Assembly (NCBI GenBank): GCA_035461245.1
Contig: DATHVP010000142.1
Span: forward strand, 1 to 18,606
Origin: SH-MAG3 sp035461245
GTDB lineage: Bacteria > Gemmatimonadota > Gemmatimonadetes > Longimicrobiales > RSA9
Length of the DNA stretch: 18,606 nt
Direction: 5' to 3'
In this document: piece after piece, positions 1 through 7,834 of the stretch
Position numbering within the stretch: position 1 is the first letter of the stretch
Layout: each line of letters begins with the position of its first letter
The notes under the pieces: generated by a model
What the model saw: only the letters and a program-made list of their open reading frames with translations
What the model was told of the DNA's origin: nothing
Databases searched by the model: none
Translations under genes and position numbers: made by a program

Positions 1-1
1 C

Positions 2-265
2 AGCTGCGTGCCGAAGCTGCCCAACGGCTCCTGTGGCGACCTCTTCGAGATGCTGAAGTGGGAGATCCGCATGGAGACGGCGTACCAGGGCTACTTCAGC
101 TCGCCGTGGTACTTCCATGGCCGTGGCTGGGGCGACCTGGCCGAGGGCACGCCGCTGCACCTGCCGGTGCCAGGTCGTGAGGCCGAACTGCTCATGATCC
201 CGACCTACACCTTCGGTGGCATCGGCGGCGAGGCCGCCGCGCCGAGCGGCACGTACGGTCACTGA
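2..265 (+). CDS. C-terminal fragment of a probable RagB/SusD-like outer-membrane lipoprotein (5' end outside window)
   Basis: The frame is open from the left edge to a TGA at 263-265, giving 87 codons of a protein that starts outside the window. The visible tail has a helical stretch (LFEMLKWEIRMETAYQGYF), then a Trp/Gly-rich stretch (FHGRGWGDLAEGTPLHLPVP) and ends near YTFGGIGG. This order (a final helix of the LxxEkRie type, then a 'RGWGDL..GTPLHxPVP' loop) resembles the C-termini of SusD-like proteins I associate with Gemmatimonadota and Bacteroidota. SusD-like proteins are surface lipoproteins that bind polymers or peptides and deliver them to a SusC-type TonB-dependent channel. The family call is by resemblance only; the N-terminal lipobox and TPR region are not in view. 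An upstream susC-like gene would be expected. A hairpin follows at 299-326. Confidence 0.5.
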   Translation, partial: SCVPKLPNGSCGDLFEMLKWEIRMETAYQGYFSSPWYFHGRGWGDLAEGTPLHLPVPGREAELLMIPTYTFGGIGGEAAAPSGTYGH

Positions 266-298
266 TGTAGACCGTCAGTCCGCTGAATGCAGCACAGG

Positions 299-326
299 CC
301 GCCCGGGTTCGCGAGAGTCCGGGCGG
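299..326. terminator. Hairpin between convergent genes (SusD-like tail / monooxygenase)
   Basis: A perfect 8-bp inverted repeat (CCGCCCGG at 299-306, CCGGGCGG at 319-326) encloses a 12-nt loop. It lies between the stop at 265 and the minus-strand stop at 341, so it could end both convergent transcripts. Only a TT follows on the plus strand, so the U-tract is poor; the call rests on stem strength and position. Confidence 0.5.
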
Positions 327-340
327 TTCTGCGTAATGGA

Positions 341-1915
341 TCAACCGGGATCTGTTCTGCCACCGAGCGCGAAACGGATTGCGCTGGGGAAAGGGGCGGA
401 AGGGTTGTGCGCCCAGGCCACATGAGTGTCCGGGCGGACCAGCAGCATGCCGTCATCCTCACCCAGCAACCTGCGAAGGCTGCCGCTACGATCCGTCCAG
501 TCGGAGTTGGCACCGATGGCAACTGCCGGTAGCGTCGCGCCGTCGTCAAGAACTGGAGAAGCAGGTCCACGGGACACGCGCGCGCGCAAATCCAGCATGA
601 CCGGACCTGCGGGCAGCAGGTCGTAAAGTCGCGACCTGCCGCCATCCGGTGCGTGCAGCATGACGTCTGGCAACCGCACGCCGGCCGCCCGGTCGCCGGC
701 GCGGAGCAGGGGCGAGGCTGGATAATCGAGATCGATCATCGCCACGCGTCGCGCAATGCGTCGGCGCAGGGACGTGCTCCCGAGCGCCCCTCGCAGAGCC
801 TTCCAGGACAGGCGTCGCACGAATCCGGGTGCCTGAATGAATGCCCGCGTGAGCAGGTCCGTGTAGCGGCTCGTGGTGCCGACGGAGACGCTCCTGCGTT
901 CCACGTCATATGAATCCAGCAGGCGTCCGTCATCCCCATCCCGCAGTGCGGCGGCCAGCTTCCATGCGAGGTTGTGGGCGTCATGGATGCCGGCGTTCAT
1001 CCCCTGGCCGGAGGCAGGACTGTGGACGTGTGCCGCGTCCCCGGCGAGGAGCACATTGCCTGCGCGAAATGCCGGGGCCGAGCGACGATGGATCTGGAAC
1101 CGGCTTCCCCAGGCCAGCTCGAAGTCCCGAACTCCAAGGAGCTGGTGCACGCACGCTGCTACATCAGTGTGGGACACTTCGTCATCCGAGCCGCCGTCAC
1201 CGCTGGTGGGAGCATGCTGCAGATGCACGATACGCCAAAGCCCCGGCCGGAGCCGGACCGTGAAGGCGAAGTCGCCGGGGCCGGTCCGTGCCCTCGGCCA
1301 GGGCAGGCCCACCGCTTCATCAACCCGCACGTCCGCCAGGAGCGGTCGCAACCGGTACGTCAGGCCGTCAAAAGACAGGCCGATGGCATCGCGAACGAAG
1401 CTGCCGGCGCCGTCGCAACCCACTACGTAGCGCGCCGTGAGTTGGCGGCGCGCCCTCCGGGTACTGCAATCCAGCGTGACGGATGCCGGACGCTGGACGA
1501 GCCCGGTGACCTTCGTCCCGAAGCGAACGTCGCACAGGCCGGTCCGGCGGACGGCTGCGAGAAGCAGTCTCTCGGTTTCGCTCTGTTCGAGAACCAGCAG
1601 GCCGGGCTGGTGGGCCTCCTCCTCAATAACGTCAAAATCGATGGTAGCGAGGGGGTCGGCCCCGGGCGCCACCGAGTGCATGGTCAGCGGCTGGAGCAGG
1701 GTCCCCAGTTCCATGAACTCATGCTCGATTCGCCACTGGCGCAGCACTTCCCGTGTGCGGACGTGGATGGCCGGTGCCCGCGACGTCCGGCTGGTGCCGT
1801 CGTTCTGCTCCAGCAGGGCGGAGCCCACGCCGTGCCGGGCGAGGCCAAGGGCGAGGGCCAGGCCCACCGGCCCCGCGCCGACAATGGCGACTGGCACATC
1901 GGTCTGGTGATCCAT
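341..1915 (-). CDS. FAD-dependent monooxygenase, aromatic hydroxylase (PheA/TfdB, FAD_binding_3) family
   Basis: A 524-residue flavoprotein of the class A (single-component, NAD(P)H- and O2-using) hydroxylase type. The three family fingerprints are visible: the N-terminal dinucleotide-binding motif GAGPVG at residues 13-18, the mid-protein GCDGAGS ('DG') at 167-173, and GDAAH at 292-296 followed by SGQGMNAGIHDAHNLAWKL. The last ~100 residues fit the thioredoxin-like C-terminal domain of phenol-hydroxylase relatives (ending MLLVRPDTHVAWAH...). Start: ATG at 1915 has an AGCGGAGG 4 nt upstream and puts the Rossmann strand immediately at the N-terminus; the open frame extends to 2059 but that stretch looks non-coding and overlaps the divergent gene. 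Substrate cannot be told: no aromatic or polyketide pathway genes are adjacent, and it appears to stand alone. Divergent from the gene at 2004 with 88 bp between starts. Confidence 0.85.
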   Translation of the reverse strand: MDHQTDVPVAIVGAGPVGLALALGLARHGVGSALLEQNDGTSRTSRAPAIHVRTREVLRQWRIEHEFMELGTLLQPLTMHSVAPGADPLATIDFDVIEEEAHQPGLLVLEQSETERLLLAAVRRTGLCDVRFGTKVTGLVQRPASVTLDCSTRRARRQLTARYVVGCDGAGSFVRDAIGLSFDGLTYRLRPLLADVRVDEAVGLPWPRARTGPGDFAFTVRLRPGLWRIVHLQHAPTSGDGGSDDEVSHTDVAACVHQLLGVRDFELAWGSRFQIHRRSAPAFRAGNVLLAGDAAHVHSPASGQGMNAGIHDAHNLAWKLAAALRDGDDGRLLDSYDVERRSVSVGTTSRYTDLLTRAFIQAPGFVRRLSWKALRGALGSTSLRRRIARRVAMIDLDYPASPLLRAGDRAAGVRLPDVMLHAPDGGRSRLYDLLPAGPVMLDLRARVSRGPASPVLDDGATLPAVAIGANSDWTDRSGSLRRLLGEDDGMLLVRPDTHVAWAHNPSAPFPSAIRFALGGRTDPG

Positions 1916-1945
1916 CCATCCTCCGCTGATCGACCGCCATCGGAC

Positions 1946-1956
1946 TGCAAGTTGCA
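1946..1956. promoter_or_regulatory. Short palindrome in the divergent promoter region
   Basis: TGCAA-G-TTGCA forms an 11-bp palindrome in the middle of the 88-bp gap between the divergent starts at 1915 and 2004. Its placement would suit an operator, but it is short and a single copy, and I see no convincing -35/-10 pair beside it. Confidence 0.2.
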
Positions 1957-2003
1957 TACGCCGGTCGGCAGCGCGACGAGTGGCGGGAACCCCGAGGTAT
2001 GGA

Positions 2004-4055
2004 ATGCCCAACAGACTGTCGGACGAAACGAGCCCGTACCTGCTGCAGCATGCGGACAACCCGGTGGACTGGCATCCATGGGGGCCGCAAGCGTTTGACC
2101 GGGCGCAGGCAGAGGACCGGCCGATACTGCTGTCTGTCGGCTATTCGGCATGTCACTGGTGCCATGTCATGGCCCACGAGTCATTCGAGGATCCGGAAAC
2201 GGCCCGGCTGATGAACGACCTGTTCGTGAACGTGAAGGTTGATCGGGAGGAGCGACCGGATGTGGACGCGGTCTACATGACGGCCGTCCAGGCGCTCACG
2301 GGGCGGGGCGGCTGGCCCATGACGGTGTTCATGACGCCTGACGGCAGACCATTTTTCGGCGGGACCTACTATCCGCCCGCGCCGAGACATGGGCTGCCAT
2401 CGTTCCGGCAGGTACTGCAGGCCGTGGCCGACGCATACGGTCAGCGGCGGGACGAGGTGGTGCGCAGTGCAGACAGTCTGAAGCAGGCGCTCGAGCAGTC
2501 TACGCGCCTGGACGAGGGCGGGGGCGAGCCAGACTCCGGGTTACTGGACGTTGCATTCGCACGCATCTCCGCGAGCTACGACACGCAGCACGGCGGGTTC
2601 GGCGAAGCGCCGAAGTTCCCGCAGCCGATGGCTCTGGAGGTGCTGCTGCGTCACCATGCGCGCACGGGCGCCGAGCTGGCGCTCCAGATGGTGCGGCACA
2701 CCATGGTGGGCATGGCCCGGGGCGGGATGTATGATCAGGTGGGAGGCGGCTTCCACCGCTACAGTGTGGACGCCCATTGGCTGGTTCCGCACTTCGAAAA
2801 GATGCTGTACGACAACGCGCTGCTGTCCCGGGCCTACGTGGAGGCATGGCAGGCCACCGGCGACGTGGAACTGCGCGACGTTGGAGAGGACGTGCTGCGG
2901 TACGTGCAGCGGGAGATGACGTCCCCCGAGGGCGGTTTCTACTCCGCACAGGACGCGGACAGCGAGGGGGAGGAGGGTCGCTTCTACGTCTGGACCGCCG
3001 AGGAGATGGACGAGGTCCTGGGTGCGGAGGACGGCCCGCTGTTGCGAGCGTGGTACGGCGTGACGGCGAAGGGCAACTTCGAGGGGTCGAACATCCTGCA
3101 CGTGACGGGATCGGCTGACGACGTGGCCGCGGCCACCGGCGTGGCAGGGGCGCGTATCAGGGACGTCGTGTCCCGGAGCCGCAGCCGACTGTACGCAGCA
3201 CGTGCACGCCGTATTGCGCCGGCACTTGACGACAAGATCATCACGTCCTGGAATGCGTTGATGCTGCAGTCGTTCGCCGTTGCAGCCCGGGTGCTGGACA
3301 ACGACGAGTACCGGGCGGCGGCAACGCGCAATGCAGAGTTCCTGCTTGCGGAACTGCGGCGGGACGGCCGGCTGCTCCGCACCTGGCGGCGCGGGCGGGC
3401 GACCATCCCCGCGTTCCTGGAAGACTACGCCCTGCTTGCGGACGGGCTGCTGTCGCTGTACGAGGCGACGTGGGATCTGGAGTGGATCCGTGAGGCGCGG
3501 GCGCTCACCGACACAATGATCGACCTGTTCCGGGATGAGCGGGAGGGCATCTTCTACGACACGGCGCGCGATGGCGAGCAACTGGTGGTTCGCCCACGGA
3601 ACATCGATGACAACGCGACTCCGTCAGGTAACTCCGCTGCCACACAGGTGCTGCTGCGACTGTCCGTCCTGACGGGTGATGACCGGTACGAGCGGCTGGC
3701 GATAACAGCTCTGCGAGACGGGACCAGGCTGATGGAACGGGCTCCGCTGGCGTTCGGGCGGATGCTGGCCGCGCTGGATTTTCACCTGGCTTCGCGCAGG
3801 GAGGTGGTCATCGCGGGGGATCTCCGCGGTTCCGACACGCGTGAGATGCTGGATGTCCTGCGTCGGCGCTACGACCCGAACCTGGTAATGGCCGTGCGCC
3901 CGGCGGCAATGGACGAAGCCGCCGCCGCTGAGATTCCGCTGCTGGCCGGGAGGAGGCCGGTGGACGGCCAGGCTGCGGCTTTCGTGTGCCGGAACTACGT
4001 GTGCGAACAGCCCGTCACAGACCCTGCCGCGCTGCAGGCCGCCCTGGCCTCGTGA
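2004..4055 (+). CDS. DUF255 / thioredoxin-domain protein (YyaL / SPATA20-like)
   Basis: A 683-residue protein with the hallmark order of this family. The N-terminal thioredoxin-like DUF255 domain begins NRLSDETSPYLLQHADNPVDW and has the CxxC-type motif CHWC at residues 50-53 in YSACHWCHVM, followed by ESFEDPETA and NVKVDREERPDVD. After ~200 residues comes an alpha/alpha-barrel region resembling glycosidase six-hairpin folds (GGGMYDQVGGGFHRY-like, HFEKMLYDNALL, SWNALML). The C-terminus has the usual paired cysteines in CRNYVCEQPVTDP. Length is normal for full-length members. The biochemical role is not established; family members are often labelled as possible thiol-disulfide or sugar-modifying enzymes. 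Start at 2004 is chosen because GAGG lies 6 nt upstream and conserved sequence begins there; an in-frame ATG at 1980 adds only 8 residues. Its 3' end overlaps the convergent gene at 4015-4614 by 41 bp. Confidence 0.88.
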   Translation: MPNRLSDETSPYLLQHADNPVDWHPWGPQAFDRAQAEDRPILLSVGYSACHWCHVMAHESFEDPETARLMNDLFVNVKVDREERPDVDAVYMTAVQALTGRGGWPMTVFMTPDGRPFFGGTYYPPAPRHGLPSFRQVLQAVADAYGQRRDEVVRSADSLKQALEQSTRLDEGGGEPDSGLLDVAFARISASYDTQHGGFGEAPKFPQPMALEVLLRHHARTGAELALQMVRHTMVGMARGGMYDQVGGGFHRYSVDAHWLVPHFEKMLYDNALLSRAYVEAWQATGDVELRDVGEDVLRYVQREMTSPEGGFYSAQDADSEGEEGRFYVWTAEEMDEVLGAEDGPLLRAWYGVTAKGNFEGSNILHVTGSADDVAAATGVAGARIRDVVSRSRSRLYAARARRIAPALDDKIITSWNALMLQSFAVAARVLDNDEYRAAATRNAEFLLAELRRDGRLLRTWRRGRATIPAFLEDYALLADGLLSLYEATWDLEWIREARALTDTMIDLFRDEREGIFYDTARDGEQLVVRPRNIDDNATPSGNSAATQVLLRLSVLTGDDRYERLAITALRDGTRLMERAPLAFGRMLAALDFHLASRREVVIAGDLRGSDTREMLDVLRRRYDPNLVMAVRPAAMDEAAAAEIPLLAGRRPVDGQAAAFVCRNYVCEQPVTDPAALQAALAS

Positions 4056-4614
4056 AGCGCGGCCCGGGCCCCCGGCTGCTCGTGATCTCGCGTGCGGGGC
4101 CGCGGCTACGGGCGTACCGCTGCAGCAGCGCCTCGAAGGCGGCTGCGTGCAGAGCAGGGGGCAGGTCCAGCTGTTCCAGGAAGGCCGTTGCCCGCTGCAG
4201 GGAAGGCCCGGCCGATCCGCTTCTCGAAGACGCAGCCAGCGCATGGCGCGCCGCGACGACGCCCAGCGATCGGGTGCATTGCGCCAGCATGCCAGCAAGC
4301 TCGTCGGCCAGACCGGCATCGCCCCACGGTGCCTGGTGGAGTCGCTTCCAGTCGCGGAAACGGAGCGGCGTGTCGTGGCCGTCAACGTGAGCACGATCCC
4401 AGGCATGCGTACGCCGAGCGGCGGCGCACAGCCAGGCGGCCTCGGCCGCGGGCAGCCCCAGGGAACGGACATACAGACGGATTGATCGCTGGGGCGGAAT
4501 CCGTCCGGCCATCCGGCCCACGAGGGTGGCACCGAGTTCAGCATGGGCGCCCCGCAGCGCAGCCCGGCAGCGTTCCACTGTATGCTCCTGATGTGCTGCG
4601 ACGACGGTAGCCAT
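4015..4614 (-). CDS. Hypothetical protein (199 aa), Ala/Arg-rich, mostly helical
   Basis: I do not recognise a family. The 199-residue product has no signal peptide or membrane segment. It starts with a helical stretch (ATVVAAHQEHTVERCRAALR), has a central segment with tryptophans and histidines (RTHAWDRAHVDGH, FRDWKRLHQAPWGDAGLADEL) and a Pro/Arg-rich, probably disordered tail. It is taken as real because it fills an otherwise empty ~560-bp stretch, has a balanced non-repetitive composition, and has a good start: ATG at 4614 has GGAGG 4 nt upstream. An in-frame ATG at 4647 is possible but its GGAGG is only 1 nt away. The tail overlaps the end of the DUF255 gene by 41 bp on the opposite strand, so the last ~14 codons are constrained by that gene. 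It is divergent from the small membrane protein at 4808. Confidence 0.55.
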   Translation of the reverse strand: MATVVAAHQEHTVERCRAALRGAHAELGATLVGRMAGRIPPQRSIRLYVRSLGLPAAEAAWLCAAARRTHAWDRAHVDGHDTPLRFRDWKRLHQAPWGDAGLADELAGMLAQCTRSLGVVAARHALAASSRSGSAGPSLQRATAFLEQLDLPPALHAAAFEALLQRYARSRGPAREITSSRGPGPRFTRPGRPAARQGL

Positions 4615-4734
4615 TGGCCCTCCGGGTCCACTCTGTCCTCCGGTCATGCCTCCACGATACCGTTCCAGCGATGGCGCGCGATAAGGAAAACCACCAGTGC
4701 TTGTAGGGCACCTCCCGGCGGCGCAGTGGCAGTG

Positions 4735-4750
4735 TGGCACAGAAAAAGCA
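4735..4750 (+). promoter_or_regulatory. Possible sigma-54 (-24/-12) promoter upstream of the 69-aa membrane protein
   Basis: The sequence TGGCACAGAAAAAGCA matches the -24 element TGGCAC exactly and keeps the required GG-N10-GC spacing (GG at 4736-4737, GC at 4748-4749), although the -12 TT is replaced by AA. It is in the right orientation and about 58 bp upstream of the ATG at 4808. In DNA this GC-rich, a match of this quality can arise by chance about once per window, so this is only a candidate. Confidence 0.22.
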
Positions 4751-4807
4751 ACACGGGCGCGAAGCAGCCTCCGGGGCGGAGGCCGCGTACCTAACCGAGA
4801 GGTCGAT

Positions 4808-5017
4808 ATGGCCGACGACGTTCACGTCCACAATCCGCCTGAGGGCGGGGGTGGCGGACCTGGCTGGATCGTAGCACTGGTGGCGGTGGTGCTGCTCGTG
4901 GTGGTGGTATGGGCCGTGTTCCTGCGCGGCGGCACGGATACGGGCCCGAGCGTGCCGGATGAGGTGCAGGTCGACATCAATGCGCCTGCCCCGCCCGGCG
5001 GCGGCAACCAGCCGTAA
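4808..5017 (+). CDS. Small single-helix membrane protein (69 aa)
   Basis: A 69-residue product with a polar, Gly-rich N-terminus (MADDVHVHNPPEGGGGG), one strongly hydrophobic helix at about residues 20-39 (WIVALVAVVLLVVVVWAVFL), and a Pro/Gly/Asp-rich tail ending in PPGGGNQP. No charged cluster or lipobox is present. The positive charge after the helix (Arg40) is slight, so topology is uncertain; the C-terminal tail may be periplasmic. GAGAGG lies 5 nt before the ATG. Function is unknown. It is closed by the strong hairpin at 5034-5066 and so is probably transcribed alone, separately from hemQ, which starts 103 bp further on. A second unrelated 69-residue single-helix protein occurs at 10913. 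Confidence 0.7.
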   Translation: MADDVHVHNPPEGGGGGPGWIVALVAVVLLVVVVWAVFLRGGTDTGPSVPDEVQVDINAPAPPGGGNQP

Positions 5018-5033
5018 CGACCGGCACCACAGC

Positions 5034-5066
5034 GAGGGCGGACGCGGACTTGCCGCGGCCGCCCTC
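5034..5066 (+). terminator. Strong intrinsic-terminator-like hairpin after the small membrane gene
   Basis: GAGGGCGG (5034-5041) pairs with CCGCCCTC (5059-5066), and the inner CGCGG (5043-5047) pairs with CCGCG (5053-5057). One A/G mismatch separates the two stems and the loop is ACTTG. The following CTGCCTTCCTTTATCC is pyrimidine-rich though not a pure T-tract. It lies 16 nt after the stop at 5017 and should separate that gene from hemQ. Confidence 0.7.
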
Positions 5067-5120
5067 CTGCCTTCCTTTATCCGCCGGTAACGACAGGTGA
5101 GGAATGGGAAGGAGCCGTTG

Positions 5121-5933
5121 ATGTCCAAGGGTGAGCTGGCGCCGGGAACACTTGAAGGCTGGTATGCACTGCACCAGATGGTGTCAGTGGACTGGTCACG
5201 CCTGAGAGAACTGGGGGCGGGGGCGGAGCAGGTGGCCGGTGAGGCGGCCGACCTCATGGGGGAACTGGCTTCGCCCGCGGGGGTGGGCTGGTCGGCTGTG
5301 TACCAGCTGGTCGGCGGTGGCGCGGACCTCATGTTCCTGCATTTCCGGGAAACGCTGGACGAGCTGGGGGCGGCTGAACTTCGGCTGCGGCGGTCCCGGC
5401 CGGGTGGCTATCTGCGCACGGAGTACGACTTCACGTCTGTGACGGAGGCAGGGCTGTACCACGCCACCGCTGATGCGGCGTCGCGGGCGGCGCCGCGATC
5501 GAAGGAGTACTACCGTCTCCTGGAGGAAGAGGCCGCCGTGGAGCTGGCGAGTCCCCATGTGAAGACACGCCTGTATCCGGAGATACCGGCAGACATGCGG
5601 TATGTCAGCTTCTATCCCATGACGAAGCGTCGGACGCACCCCGACAACTGGTACGCGCTGCCCGTCGCCGAACGGAACCTGCTCATGCGGGAGCACGGGC
5701 TCACAGGCCGCACGTACGCCGGCCGTGTGTTCCAGGTGATCACGGGCTCCACCGGTCTGGACGACTGGGAGTGGGGCGTGACGCTGTTCGCGAAGGACCC
5801 GCTGGAGTTCAAGCGGATCGTGACGGAGATGCGCTACGACGTCGCCAGCACAAGATATGGTGAGTTCGGCGAGTTCTTCACGGGGTTCCGGCTGGACCCG
5901 ACGGCGCTGTCGGACCTGCTCCGTCCTGCCTGA
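5121..5933 (+). CDS. hemQ: Coproheme decarboxylase HemQ/ChdC (chlorite-dismutase fold)
   Basis: A 270-residue protein that carries out the last step of the coproporphyrin-dependent haem route, decarboxylating the two propionates of coproheme III with peroxide to give haem b in the cytoplasm. The C-terminal ferredoxin-like domain is very recognisable: YPMTKRR at residues 165-171, NWYALP, LMREHGLTGRTY, FQVITGSTGLDDWEWGVTLF, and FKRIVTEMRYD...RYGEFGEFFTGF. By comparison with the Geobacillus and Staphylococcus enzymes, Tyr165 is the radical-forming catalytic Tyr, Lys169 its partner, His192 the proximal haem ligand, and Gln205 the distal residue typical of HemQ; true chlorite dismutases have Arg there. 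Start at 5121 is set by AAGGAG 6 nt upstream; an in-frame ATG at 5097 lacks one. No other haem genes are adjacent. Confidence 0.93.
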   Translation: MSKGELAPGTLEGWYALHQMVSVDWSRLRELGAGAEQVAGEAADLMGELASPAGVGWSAVYQLVGGGADLMFLHFRETLDELGAAELRLRRSRPGGYLRTEYDFTSVTEAGLYHATADAASRAAPRSKEYYRLLEEEAAVELASPHVKTRLYPEIPADMRYVSFYPMTKRRTHPDNWYALPVAERNLLMREHGLTGRTYAGRVFQVITGSTGLDDWEWGVTLFAKDPLEFKRIVTEMRYDVASTRYGEFGEFFTGFRLDPTALSDLLRPA

Positions 5934-5946
5934 TCCCGCTCCGCTG

Positions 5947-5972
5947 ATGGCGGGCGTGTCCGTGCCCGCCGT
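5947..5972. terminator. Hairpin between convergent hemQ and SLC13-type permease
   Basis: GGCGGGC (5949-5955) pairs with GCCCGCC (5964-5970), extended by a wobble and an A-T pair, with an 8-nt loop. It lies in the 65-bp gap between two convergent stops. No U-tract follows; a C-rich run does. Probably a bidirectional transcript end. Confidence 0.4.
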
Positions 5973-5998
5973 CCCCCTCCCCCGCGCCCGGCGCCCCC

Positions 5999-7834
5999 TC
6001 AGAACGGGAAGAAGATGGGGATGACAAACGTCGCTACAATGAGCAGCAGCAGGTTCAGCGGCCCGCCCACCCGTACGAAGTCGCTGAACTTGTAGCCACC
6101 GGGGCCGTAAATGAAGGTATTCGTCTGGTAGCCGATGGGCGTCATGAAGCTGTTGGACGCGGCGAACATCACGGCGATAATGAACGGCATGGGTGACACG
6201 CCGAGGGACGACCCGACTGCCACCGCGATGGGAGTCATGACGACGGCGGCGGCGTTATTGCTGATCAGCTCGGTCAGCAGCGACGTCAGCAGATAGAAGG
6301 CGGCGAGAATACCGAACAGGCCGAGGGGCGAAATGACGTTGAGGAGTTGCGTCGCCAGGAGCAGGGCGGTGCCTGTGTTCTGCATGGCGATGCCGAGGGG
6401 GATGATCGATCCGAGCAGCACGATGACCATCCAGTCCATGTCCTTGTACGCTTCGTCGGGCGTGATGCAGCCTGTGACGAACATGGCAGTGACGCCGAGC
6501 AGCGCGCTGACCAGGATGGGCACAATCTCGAAGGCTGCCAGGATCACGACAGCGATAATGATGGGCACCGAATATTTCAGCTTGCGACGGCGCCTGGCCG
6601 GCACGTCGACGGTGCCGAGGAGCGCGAGCTCGCCGCTGCTGTGAACCTGGCGCAGCTCCCGGGCGGAACCGTTCACCAGCAGGATGTCACCGGGCTCCAG
6701 CACGACATCCCGCATGCGATGCGTGTGGGGCATGCCCCGGCGCTGGATGCCCAGGACGGGCAGACCGAACCGGTTCCGGAAGTTGAGCTGGCGGATGGAC
6801 CGGCCGATGACGGGGGAGCGCGGCGGCACGATGAGTTCCGCCAGGCCCGCCCGTCCCTCGGTGTTGCCGGTAGGCCGGTCCTGGCCTTCGGCGCGACGCT
6901 CCGTGAGAGGGAAGTCGGGCCGGGTACCGGCGATGCGGAAGTGACCTTCCTCTTCGACCCGTGCGATCTCGGCGACCTTGCCTTCCACAATGAGGATGTC
7001 ATTGGCGGCGAGGATGGTGCCGCCGCGGGGAAACGGGATGCGTTGCCCGCCGCGTTCGATACCGATGACGTTGAGGCCGTAGCGGGTGGCGAAGTTGGAT
7101 TCCCGCAGTGACTTGCCGACGACAGGAGATTCGCCGGTGATGATGAGGCCGGTCAGGAAGTCGCGCAGGTCGTAGCTGCTGATGAGGTCTGCCTCGGCGG
7201 CGCGCAGCGGCGTCAGCCAGCGGCCGACGGTCAGGAGGTAGGCGATCCCGACGGCCGCAATGATGAGGGCCGGCAGCGTGATGTCGAACAGGCGTATCCG
7301 CTCCAGGCCCAGGTCGAGGACGAGCCCGGCCACCAGCAGGTTGGTGCTAGTGCCGATGAGCGTGAGCGTGCCGCCGAGCTGACTGCCGAAGGAGATGGGC
7401 ATGAACAGGCGCGAGGGCGCGACGTTCAGCTTTCGACTCAGCCCCAGCACCATGGGAATGACTACGACGACGACGGGCGTGTTGTTGATGAAGGCGCTCA
7501 GGGGCACGACCAGTGCCAGGGTGACGACGAGCAGCCTGAACTCGCCGCGTCCGGCCGTGCGCTCGGTCCACTGGCTCAGTATGTCAATGGCGCCGGTTCG
7601 GAGCAGCCCCGATGAGAGGACGAACATGGCGGCGACCGTGATGACGGCTTCATTCGCGAAGCCGCTGATGCCTTCCCGGGGCGTGACAAGACCAACGAGG
7701 ATCAGCGTCACCATCACGATGATGCCGACAACATCCACGCGCAGCCGGTTCCAGAGGAACAGGCCGAGTGCGCCCAGCGTCACGGCAATGGTGAGGAGCA
7801 CGTCCACGGTGAAGGCCGGCGCCGTTTCGATCAT
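5999..7834 (-). CDS. SLC13/DASS-type anion permease with two central TrkA-C (RCK_C) domains
   Basis: A 611-residue inner-membrane transporter of the divalent anion:Na+ symporter type (YfbS-like layout). Two hydrophobic halves each carry the SNT-type pattern: FINNTP at residues 115-120 with GTSTNLLV at 161-168 in the first half, and SNNAAAVVMTP with ASNSFMTPIGYQTNTF in the second. Between them sit two soluble TrkA-C domains, at about 220-290 (GESPVVGKSLRESNF...GLNVIGIERGG) and 328-398 (RSPVIGRSIRQLNF...GLPVLGIQRRG...EPGDILLVNG). These domains usually bind a regulatory ligand. The substrate (dicarboxylate, sulfate or other anion) cannot be told. Start at 7834 is preferred because it overlaps the upstream stop as ATGA, implying translational coupling to the ArsC-fold gene; ATG at 7858 is an alternative. 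It is the last gene of the minus-strand run from 10779. Confidence 0.85.
   Translation of the reverse strand: MIETAPAFTVDVLLTIAVTLGALGLFLWNRLRVDVVGIIVMVTLILVGLVTPREGISGFANEAVITVAAMFVLSSGLLRTGAIDILSQWTERTAGRGEFRLLVVTLALVVPLSAFINNTPVVVVVIPMVLGLSRKLNVAPSRLFMPISFGSQLGGTLTLIGTSTNLLVAGLVLDLGLERIRLFDITLPALIIAAVGIAYLLTVGRWLTPLRAAEADLISSYDLRDFLTGLIITGESPVVGKSLRESNFATRYGLNVIGIERGGQRIPFPRGGTILAANDILIVEGKVAEIARVEEEGHFRIAGTRPDFPLTERRAEGQDRPTGNTEGRAGLAELIVPPRSPVIGRSIRQLNFRNRFGLPVLGIQRRGMPHTHRMRDVVLEPGDILLVNGSARELRQVHSSGELALLGTVDVPARRRRKLKYSVPIIIAVVILAAFEIVPILVSALLGVTAMFVTGCITPDEAYKDMDWMVIVLLGSIIPLGIAMQNTGTALLLATQLLNVISPLGLFGILAAFYLLTSLLTELISNNAAAVVMTPIAVAVGSSLGVSPMPFIIAVMFAASNSFMTPIGYQTNTFIYGPGGYKFSDFVRVGGPLNLLLLIVATFVIPIFFPF

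Noticed and set aside
974..2098. Long plus-strand open frame (374 codons) opposite the FAD monooxygenase
   Set aside because: It is antisense to a clearly conserved flavoprotein, has low-complexity Gly/Pro/Arg-rich composition and no recognisable domain. GC-rich third positions create such frames.
2541..3581. Long minus-strand open frame opposite the DUF255 gene
   Set aside because: His/Arg/Gln-rich shadow without any motif or good start, fully inside a conserved gene.
5121..5933. Chlorite dismutase (perchlorate respiration) instead of HemQ
   Set aside because: The distal position is Gln205 rather than the Arg of true chlorite dismutases, and the catalytic Tyr/Lys pair of coproheme decarboxylases is present; no perchlorate reductase genes nearby.
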